DNA from: Coprobacillus sp.
Lineage (GTDB): Bacteria; Bacillota_I; Bacilli_A; RFN20; CAG-826
Reading direction: 5' to 3'
NCBI GenBank assembly: GCA_021203805.1
Contig: JAJQAM010000030.1
Coordinates: 1 to 12,302 of the forward strand
Length of the DNA: 12,302 nt
Part shown: in pieces, positions 6,462 through 12,302 of the stretch
Numbering within the stretch: position 1 is the first letter of the stretch
Layout of the letters: each line of letters starts with the position of its first letter
The notes under the pieces: model-generated
What the model was told of the DNA's origin: nothing
The model's database searches: none
What the model saw: the letters and a program-made list of their open reading frames with translations, nothing else
Program-made: the position numbers and the translations under genes

Positions 6462-8627
6462 TTAGAATAAGTCCTTAATCTCGTTATAATTAGTGATTGT
6501 GTAGGGTAAGGCAAGATTCTCATCGTATTGCCTTGGTCCCCAGTTAATATGGCAGAAATCAACTCCCGCATTTTTTGCCACTAAAGCGTCCACTGGTGAG
6601 TCTCCTAAGTAGAGCACTCTATTCTTATCAGTGATACCGTATTCTTCCATAATTTTATAGATACCATCTGGATGAGGTTTACGGGGCTCGCAGTCTTCAT
6701 AGCCCACTATCATATCGATATAATCAGTAATACCGCATCCATTAAGACATCTAATTGTTAAATCATGCTTTTTATTAGTAAATATAGCAACTTTTATTCC
6801 TTTTTTACGGAGATATTCAAGCATTTTGATTTCATTTGGATAAGGCTTTACATCATCATATAGCTTAGCGGAATAGTCATAAAATTCCTGAGCTAATTTC
6901 TCTGTATCTTCATTAGGGAACTCTTCTTTTATGACGTCTCTTAGCTGAGGGCCAGAGAACTCATAAAGAGTCTGATCGGAAGGATATAGACTATTTTTAT
7001 GAAGGTCATATAGATGCATATATGAGAGCCTAACAAGTTCATCAGTTGTAGCAAGAGTTCCATCTAAATCAAAGACAAATAAATCATATTTCGCCACTGA
7101 AGTAATTGTATCTTTTGTAGTGTATGAAGAAACAAGGGCAATTATCATAATTGCGTCTATCATAGCTAGGCTTAGTCCCACTGATAAGAAGACCATTCCT
7201 AAAGTGGATACAGTAAAGCCGGACAGCGATTCACTCAGTGGATAAACGCCCAGTAAGACCGATCCAGTGGTAATAAAGACAAGGGCTAAAATGCTAAAGA
7301 CAATAGTTCCAATATAAGATTTATGGAAGGTATTTTTAGTATATCGAAGTGTTCCTTTCTTTCTCTTAATAAGGAAGCGGACCACATGATTTACAAGAAT
7401 AAAGAGCATACCCACTAAGACAAAGGCCATACTCCATATAACTGACCAGTAGCCATCACTACCCATATTGTAGTTAGAGTATCTAAATGGCTCCATGATG
7501 AGACGGACTAGGCCGTACCAGACAAAATACATCGCTGCTTGATCCCCATCTTCAAGGTATTTTTTAAGGGTTTTACCAAATAATTTGGTAATAATGAAAT
7601 AGCCACCGACATTAACAACGCACTCAATAAGGAATAATGGAGCATATATCATGCCTTCCTGACCGCTAACCGCCAGGTTATTAGTAATAATTGAAGGAAG
7701 GAAAGCATAAAGACTACTACTCACAGCGTTTCCATAGACCTCTACATTAAAGAAGTTGCCCCATCTACCTAGTGCCTGTGCAAGTAATATAGTGGGAACA
7801 ATTAGGTCCACCATTACAAAAATAGAGTAGTTATCTTTTCTATATCTAACTAAAAGCCAAATAACACCGCAGACAACGCCTGTAAGAACGCCGCCTAAAA
7901 CGGTTAATCCGCCTTCCCACATGGCAATCATATTTCTAAAGCCGGTGCCTTTATAAAGGTCCCAGTTACCAATAACATAGAAGAATCTCGCTCCAATGAT
8001 TCCCATTACAAGGCCAAAGATAAAGGTTCCATCCACCATTCCGTGCTTTCCATACTGAACATAAAGCTTATGGTCACACATGAGATAGACAATAATAGCG
8101 CCTACTAAGATAAAGATAGCGTAGAAAGCTATCGAATTGTTCTGTTTAGGAGTGGTCCAGTGGAGACCTCCGCTAAAGGAAAAACCATTAACAAGAGGAT
8201 AAGTAAGATAGTCAGCATAGCCTTCTGATAAAACAAAGATAAAGATTATAAAGGAAACTAGGGAAATAATAAGTCCCCTAGAATACCAGGTTCTTACCTT
8301 CTCAGTAAGAAACTTTCCGTAGTAGCGCATAATAAAGCAGATCCAGAAAGCATAAAAAGACGCACCAGTAACTATAGAGCCCACAATAGTAGCGAGATAG
8401 TGATACCACTTCACGCTTTCAAAGCCCGCTCTTGGATAAGCAATTAAAAGAGCTACTAGAAGAGTTATCGTTCCAATAGCGCCGGCGATAATAGAGTAAA
8501 TTAAAGGCTTTTTATAGCTAGTAACGTTTTCCTTATTCTTTCTAATAAATGTTCCTAGATAAACACAAACAAAAATAAGTGCCGCTACACTAATTATTAG
8601 AAATATATAAAATAGGGCGTTTAACAT
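6462..8627 (-). CDS. lgt: Fusion protein: extra membrane helices + prolipoprotein diacylglyceryl transferase (Lgt) + HAD phosphatase (PpaX/Gph-like)
   Basis: A 721-residue open protein with four parts. Residues 1-140 add about four membrane helices absent from ordinary Lgt (~270 residues). Residues ~145-425 are Lgt, which moves diacylglycerol from phosphatidylglycerol onto the lipobox cysteine of prelipoproteins at the outer face of the membrane: GARFFYVIGNW (212-222), the signature LGRWGNFFNVEVYG (286-299) and YGLVRLIMEPFR (371-382). Residues ~438-500 are two further helices. Residues 514-721 form a HAD subfamily-I phosphatase with nucleophile Asp520 and Asp522 (FDLDGTL), Thr617 (FTNKK), Lys650 (RKPHP) and Asp676/Asp680 (GDSPVD). 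The sequence around FDLDGTLATTDEL resembles PpaX, the pyrophosphatase beside lgt in Bacillus. Even numbers of added helices keep the HAD in the cytosol. The usual HGG/YGG of Lgt reads LGG (Leu244). A promoter just upstream suggests a leaderless start at ATG 8627. Confidence 0.9.
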   Translation of the reverse strand: MLNALFYIFLIISVAALIFVCVYLGTFIRKNKENVTSYKKPLIYSIIAGAIGTITLLVALLIAYPRAGFESVKWYHYLATIVGSIVTGASFYAFWICFIMRYYGKFLTEKVRTWYSRGLIISLVSFIIFIFVLSEGYADYLTYPLVNGFSFSGGLHWTTPKQNNSIAFYAIFILVGAIIVYLMCDHKLYVQYGKHGMVDGTFIFGLVMGIIGARFFYVIGNWDLYKGTGFRNMIAMWEGGLTVLGGVLTGVVCGVIWLLVRYRKDNYSIFVMVDLIVPTILLAQALGRWGNFFNVEVYGNAVSSSLYAFLPSIITNNLAVSGQEGMIYAPLFLIECVVNVGGYFIITKLFGKTLKKYLEDGDQAAMYFVWYGLVRLIMEPFRYSNYNMGSDGYWSVIWSMAFVLVGMLFILVNHVVRFLIKRKKGTLRYTKNTFHKSYIGTIVFSILALVFITTGSVLLGVYPLSESLSGFTVSTLGMVFLSVGLSLAMIDAIMIIALVSSYTTKDTITSVAKYDLFVFDLDGTLATTDELVRLSYMHLYDLHKNSLYPSDQTLYEFSGPQLRDVIKEEFPNEDTEKLAQEFYDYSAKLYDDVKPYPNEIKMLEYLRKKGIKVAIFTNKKHDLTIRCLNGCGITDYIDMIVGYEDCEPRKPHPDGIYKIMEEYGITDKNRVLYLGDSPVDALVAKNAGVDFCHINWGPRQYDENLALPYTITNYNEIKDLF

Positions 8628-8636
8628 ACGAGTTTT

Positions 8637-8665
8637 ATCTTACTCTATAAATTGTTAGATGACAA
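8637..8665 (-). promoter_or_regulatory. Sigma-A-type promoter of lgt-HAD, probably leaderless
   Basis: The minus strand has TTGTCA (8665-8660), exactly 17 bases, then TAAGAT (8642-8637). Only nine bases separate the -10 from ATG 8627, so the transcript would carry a 5' leader of about 2-3 bases, and there is no Shine-Dalgarno. The -35 lies directly after the uvrA stop codon (8669-8667), inside an inverted repeat. The site is consistent with independent expression of lgt-HAD and trxB. Confidence 0.55.
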
Positions 8666-8670
8666 TTTAT
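8647..8670. repeat. 9-bp inverted repeat over the uvrA stop and the lgt promoter
   Basis: ATAAATTGT (8647-8655) and ACAATTTAT (8662-8670) are perfect inverted copies with a 6-base loop. The repeat covers the uvrA stop codon, the -35 and part of the promoter spacer. No T-run follows on the minus strand, so it is not a standard terminator. It could be an operator or a weak 3' hairpin of the uvrA mRNA. Confidence 0.6.
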
Positions 8671-11492
8671 TTACTTAAAATACTCTTAAGAGCCTGTCCA
8701 GTATATGATTTAGAATTTTTAGCGATTTGCTCCGGAGTTCCCACGGCCACGACCCTACCTCCTTCATCTCCGCCTTCAGGGCCAAGGTCAATAATATAAT
8801 CAGAAGACTTAATGACATCAAGGTTATGCTCAATTACAATCACGGTATCTCCGTGGTCTACAAGTTTATTTAAAACCGCTAAAAGTCTTTTTACGTCATC
8901 AGCATGAAGGCCGGTGGTGGGTTCATCAAGAATATAAAGGGTTTTACCGGTTGGTCTTCTTTGAAGTTCGTAAGAAAGTTTAACTCGCTGAGCCTCGCCT
9001 CCCGAGAGGGTGGTCGCGGCTTGTCCAAGCTTAATATAGCCTAGCCCCACCGCCTGAAGTGTATCGAGCTTCTTTTTAATTTTTGGTCGATCCTTAAATA
9101 CCTCACAAGCGGAGTCCACAGTGAGCTCTAATACATCGTGTATGTTTAGACCCTTGTAGGTTATTTCAAGAGTCTCATCGTTGTATCTTTTACCGCCGCA
9201 AGTCTCGCATCTTACATAGACATCAGGAAGGAAGTTCATTGGGATGCGGTTAACGCCTCCGCCCTGACAGGTTTCGCATCTTCCGCCAACAACATTAAAG
9301 GAGAACCTACCTTTATCATATCCTCTAGCCTTAGCCTCTATAGTATTTGCAAAAACATCTCTAATATCATCAAAGACTTTGACATATGTAGCAGGGTTAC
9401 TTCGCGGTGTTCTCCCAATTGGCTCCTGAGAGACATCCACTACTTTATCAATATTTTCAAGATTCTCAATAGTCTTTACTTTTCCAACTGGTTCGCTAGT
9501 GCCATAAAGATGATTTCTAAGATACGGGTAAAGCGTTTGATTAATTAATGAAGATTTTCCGCTTCCAGAAACGCCGGTTACACATATAAATTTTCCAAGC
9601 GGAATTTCTACATCAATATTTTTTAAATTATTGCACTGCGCCCCTATTATTTTTAAATTTAGTCCATTTCCTTTTCTTCTCGATTGAGGAACTTCTATTT
9701 TCCACTCACCAGATAAATACTTGCCGGTTATGGAGTCTTTTGAGCTAATAATATCATCAACAGTTCCCTGGGCGACAACCTCTCCTCCATGTTCACCAGC
9801 GCCAACGCCTAGATCCACAATGTGATCCGCGCTTCTAATTATTTCCTCGTCATGCTCAACTACAATGAGGGTATTTCCTATATCCACCATATCCTTAAGA
9901 GTTTTAATTAGTTTTTTGCTATCTCTTTGGTGTAAACCAATAGAAGGCTCATCTAAAACATATAAAACTCCCGACAAACGAGAGCCGACCTGTGTAGATA
10001 ATCTAATTCTTTGAGCCTCGCCACCGCTGAGCGTCGAGCTCATTCTTGATAGAGTGAGATATTCAAGGCCCACATCAATAAGAAATTGGGTTCTATTTTC
10101 AATTTCATTTAAAACTAATTTAGCAATTTCGAGTTGAGTATTAGAGAGTTTTCCCCTAAGCTGCTTAATAAATTTATTGATATCTTTAATCTGCATAGAA
10201 GAAACTTGATAAATATTTTTGCCGTCAAGTTTTACGCATAAAGCGGTGTCACTTAGCCTAGATCCGTGGCAGGTTGTACACTCTCTTTCAGATAAGAATA
10301 GCTCATAATACTGTCTCATCATGTCAGAGGAGGTTTCGTTATATAGTCTTTCAAGTTTGGTCTTAATACCTTCAATATATCCATAGTGATTAGTGACATT
10401 ACCGGAGCTTGATTTAATCGAGTAAGAATGAGGCTCTTTTGAGCCGTTCAAAATTATATCTTTTTGATAGTCAGTTAGATCTCTAAATGGAACATTTAAA
10501 GGTACATCGTATAACGCACAAAGTAGTTTAAACTCTTGCCACTCTAAATTCTGGGAATGAACCTGATGTTTAAAGTATCTGATACATCCCTCACCAATAG
10601 AAAGTGAGTCATCAGGAACAATCTTATTAACATCACCCTCAAGCTTAAAACCAAGTCCTTTACAGTCAGGACAATAACCAAGAGGGGAGTTAAATGAAAG
10701 GAGTCTAGGTTCAAGTTTAGGAACAGAGAAACCGCAATACTTACAGGTGTGGCGCTGCGATAAAACAGATTCTTTACCGTCAACAATATAAGAAAGGAGT
10801 CCATCACTCCATTTAAGAGTGGTTTCAATTGACTCAAAAACACGGCTTCTTGAGTCTTCTTTAAGAATTATTCTATCCACCACTATATCAACATCATGTT
10901 TTTTATTCTTCTCTAGGGGCTTAAAGTCCTCTATATCAATTATTTCTCCGTCCACTCTTAGACGAACAAAGCCGTTGGCTTTAATTTTATCCACTATATC
11001 TTTCTGAGTGCCTTTCTCATGATGAACAACAGGAGAAAGAAGAATAATTCTGCTCCCAATAGGATTATTCATTACTATATCAGTCATTTCGCTAGGAGAG
11101 AGGGAAATGATAGGCTCATTGTGGTTAGGACAGTATGGAGTGCCCACTCTCGCAAATAAAAGCCTTAGATAGTCATATATCTCAGTAACCGTGCCTACAG
11201 TTGACCTCGGATTATGAGAAACTGTCTTTTGATCAATTGATATAGCAGGGGATAAACCTTCAATTGAGTCAACATCTGGTTTTTCAAAGTTTCCTAGAAA
11301 TTGTCTAGCATAGCTAGACATAGATTCCACAAAACGCCTTTGACCTTCTGCAAAGATAGTGTCAAAAGCAAGTGTGGTCTTCCCGCTTCCAGATAATCCG
11401 GTAAAGACAACAAGCTCATTTTTAGGAATCTCAAGTGATATATTTTTGAGATTATTTTCCCTAGCACCTTTAATGACAATTTTATCTTCCAT
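8667..11492 (-). CDS. uvrA: Excinuclease ABC subunit A
   Basis: The damage-sensing ATPase of UvrABC nucleotide excision repair; as a dimer it loads UvrB at bulky lesions. Its 941 residues are full length. The first ABC half has Walker A GLSGSGKTT (32-40), a zinc module with Cys250/Cys253 and Cys274/Cys277, CTTC (405-408), signature LSGGEAQR (488-495) and Walker B LDEP (513-516). The second half has GVSGSGKSS (640-648), the essential zinc finger Cys739/Cys742...Cys762/Cys765 with GGGVNRIPMNFLPDVYV between them, LSGGEAQR (829-836) and LDEPTTGLH (855-863). No motif is missing. The start ATG 11492 opens the canonical IVIKGARENNLKN sequence. No Shine-Dalgarno precedes it; an extended -10 lies 10 bases upstream. 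Placement before lgt recalls uvrBA-hprK-lgt of other Firmicutes, but uvrB and hprK are not next to it. Confidence 0.98.
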   Translation of the reverse strand: MEDKIVIKGARENNLKNISLEIPKNELVVFTGLSGSGKTTLAFDTIFAEGQRRFVESMSSYARQFLGNFEKPDVDSIEGLSPAISIDQKTVSHNPRSTVGTVTEIYDYLRLLFARVGTPYCPNHNEPIISLSPSEMTDIVMNNPIGSRIILLSPVVHHEKGTQKDIVDKIKANGFVRLRVDGEIIDIEDFKPLEKNKKHDVDIVVDRIILKEDSRSRVFESIETTLKWSDGLLSYIVDGKESVLSQRHTCKYCGFSVPKLEPRLLSFNSPLGYCPDCKGLGFKLEGDVNKIVPDDSLSIGEGCIRYFKHQVHSQNLEWQEFKLLCALYDVPLNVPFRDLTDYQKDIILNGSKEPHSYSIKSSSGNVTNHYGYIEGIKTKLERLYNETSSDMMRQYYELFLSERECTTCHGSRLSDTALCVKLDGKNIYQVSSMQIKDINKFIKQLRGKLSNTQLEIAKLVLNEIENRTQFLIDVGLEYLTLSRMSSTLSGGEAQRIRLSTQVGSRLSGVLYVLDEPSIGLHQRDSKKLIKTLKDMVDIGNTLIVVEHDEEIIRSADHIVDLGVGAGEHGGEVVAQGTVDDIISSKDSITGKYLSGEWKIEVPQSRRKGNGLNLKIIGAQCNNLKNIDVEIPLGKFICVTGVSGSGKSSLINQTLYPYLRNHLYGTSEPVGKVKTIENLENIDKVVDVSQEPIGRTPRSNPATYVKVFDDIRDVFANTIEAKARGYDKGRFSFNVVGGRCETCQGGGVNRIPMNFLPDVYVRCETCGGKRYNDETLEITYKGLNIHDVLELTVDSACEVFKDRPKIKKKLDTLQAVGLGYIKLGQAATTLSGGEAQRVKLSYELQRRPTGKTLYILDEPTTGLHADDVKRLLAVLNKLVDHGDTVIVIEHNLDVIKSSDYIIDLGPEGGDEGGRVVAVGTPEQIAKNSKSYTGQALKSILSK

Positions 11493-11502
11493 AGCAAAAA
11501 AT

Positions 11503-11511
11503 ATTATATCA
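11503..11511 (-). promoter_or_regulatory. Extended -10 promoter of uvrA, probably leaderless
   Basis: The minus strand reads TGATATAAT at 11511-11503, a full TGn extended -10 element. The ATG of uvrA follows after 10 bases (ATTTTTTGCT), giving an expected 5' leader of about 3 bases with no Shine-Dalgarno. No good -35 is seen (TACTAA at 17 bases), which is common for extended -10 promoters. Confidence 0.5.
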
Positions 11512-11518
11512 ATTGAAG

Positions 11519-11542
11519 TTTTCTTTTAGTAGTAAAAGAAAA
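11519..11542. repeat. A/T-rich 10-bp inverted repeat between the IMPase gene and uvrA
   Basis: TTTTCTTTTA (11519-11528) and TAAAAGAAAA (11533-11542) pair perfectly around a 4-base loop, 7 bases after the stop of the IMPase-family gene. In minus-strand RNA the stem is not followed by a T-run, so it is not a classical terminator. It may weakly end or protect the upstream transcript. Confidence 0.5.
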
Positions 11543-11549
11543 TATCACT

Positions 11550-12302
11550 TTATTTAAGAGATTCTAAGATTAACTGATAGACTTCATCGCTATTTGTAGC
11601 GATGACGCATTTATCTCCAAAATGGAATTCTCCACTAAGGGAATATATATGAGAGCCGGCTTCCCGACATAAGAGAATACCCGGGGCAATATCCCAGTAG
11701 TTATCTGTAAATATCATATAGCCACATGCTCTATTAGAGGCGGTAAAAGCAAAATCCATAGAAGCAGCACCAAGAAATCTTATTCTTTTTATTCTTGAGC
11801 TTAAATATCTTACAACCTGGCTTTCCTTATTAAACCACTCCTCATTATCAAAAACATAATCTCCAAAATTAAAAGCAGCGTCAACAGGATCTACATGATG
11901 AGCTTCTAGCCTATTACCATTACAATAGGCCCCTTCTCCTTTACTCGCCCAGTAAAGCTCTTTAAGAGCAGGGAGATAGATAGCGCACACTACAGGTTCT
12001 CCTCCCATAAACATAGATATCTGCATTCCAAATAGTGGAGAACCATTAGCCATATTAACAGTGCCGTCTATTGGGTCTAGGGTCCATGTTCTATCTTCTA
12101 CTTTTTCGTCATGATGGGTTTCTTCACTTAATATGTGATCATTAGGAAACTCTGCATTAAGGGCATTAATTATATATTTTTCAGTGGCCACATCAACAGG
12201 CGTTACTATATCAAAAGCATTTTTAGTGGCCTTAGTGTGCTCCACAGTAAAAAAACATGCTTCGTAGGCCTCTGGAAGCAATTTCTTTGCAAAATCAAGT
12301 TC
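11550..12302 (-). CDS. Inositol monophosphatase family protein (5' end outside window)
   Basis: The visible 250 residues cover most of a Mg2+-dependent sugar-phosphate phosphatase of the inositol monophosphatase / SuhB / CysQ fold. Counting from the window edge, metal-binding residues are visible at Glu60-Glu61 (ILSEET), Asp76 and Asp79 (WTLDPIDGTVN, 73-83) and Asp204 (YWDIAPG, 202-208). TPVDVATE (34-41) is the usual N-terminal element, and REAG (213-216) follows the last metal ligand. The frame is open to base 12302 (ELDFAKKLLPEAYEA), so the TTG at 12281 is internal and the true start lies a few codons beyond the window. The substrate could be inositol phosphate, 3'-phosphoadenosine phosphate or another sugar phosphate; the sequence does not decide. 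It stops 57 bases before uvrA. Confidence 0.88.
   Translation of the reverse strand, partial: ELDFAKKLLPEAYEACFFTVEHTKATKNAFDIVTPVDVATEKYIINALNAEFPNDHILSEETHHDEKVEDRTWTLDPIDGTVNMANGSPLFGMQISMFMGGEPVVCAIYLPALKELYWASKGEGAYCNGNRLEAHHVDPVDAAFNFGDYVFDNEEWFNKESQVVRYLSSRIKRIRFLGAASMDFAFTASNRACGYMIFTDNYWDIAPGILLCREAGSHIYSLSGEFHFGDKCVIATNSDEVYQLILESLK

Noticed and set aside
6461..6571. Longer trxB start at 6571
   Set aside because: It would overlap the HAD domain of the previous gene by 110 bases and adds residues unlike any thioredoxin reductase N-terminus; ATG 6460 sits right after the upstream stop.
10544..10843. Second minus-strand frame inside uvrA
   Set aside because: Out-of-frame reading within the uvrA zinc-module region; uvrA is continuous there.
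11519..11542. Inverted repeat after the IMPase gene as a rho-independent terminator
   Set aside because: The stem is A/T only and is not followed by a T-run on the minus strand.
12279..12281. TTG as start of the inositol-monophosphatase-family gene
   Set aside because: The frame stays open to the window edge with family-like sequence, so the true start is outside.
1..12302. CRISPR arrays, insertion sequences, prophage, tRNA genes or toxin-antitoxin pairs
   Set aside because: No direct repeat series, transposase, integrase, cloverleaf-like sequence or toxin gene could be found; the window is compact housekeeping DNA.

Overview
The window looks like chromosomal core-genome DNA from a low-GC Firmicutes-type bacterium, probably a member of the Bacilli near the Erysipelotrichia / RF39 / RFN20-like lineages. 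This is inferred from AT-rich composition, WhiA, Gram-positive-type Shine-Dalgarno sites and rrn leader, and the uvrA-lgt-trxB-whiA and gap-pgk-tpi gene orders. TGA is a stop (it ends whiA) and tryptophan is TGG, so the standard bacterial code applies and the code-4 mycoplasmas are excluded. Every recognisable gene lies on the minus strand, so the window reads right to left.

From right to left: an inositol-monophosphatase-family gene cut by the window edge; uvrA (excision-repair damage recognition); a 721-residue membrane protein fusing extra N-terminal helices, a prolipoprotein diacylglyceryl transferase (Lgt), two more helices and a C-terminal HAD phosphatase; trxB (thioredoxin reductase); whiA; a 77-residue Xre-type regulator overlapping whiA; then a glycolytic run gap-pgk-tpiA followed by a Bax-inhibitor-1-family membrane protein. 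A rho-independent terminator closes this cluster.

The last ~250 bases at the left end hold what looks like a promoter and leader region of a co-directional rRNA operon: tandem sigma-A-type promoters, an AT-rich upstream element, and a boxA-like CTTTGAAAACTAAACA element. The 16S gene would start just outside the window.

The genes are ordinary housekeeping functions, and I see no mobile element, CRISPR array, tRNA gene or defence system. The most unusual points are (1) the Lgt-HAD fusion, which mirrors the separate lgt and ppaX genes of Bacillus and lacks the usual His/Tyr at a key Lgt position; (2) uvrA, lgt-HAD and whiA, which lack Shine-Dalgarno sites and have -10 elements placed so that transcripts would be leaderless, while gap, pgk and the BI-1 gene have strong Shine-Dalgarno sites; (3) a small Xre regulator in the slot directly before gap, where Bacillus has CggR; and (4) a strong hairpin between gap and pgk that could set their relative expression.
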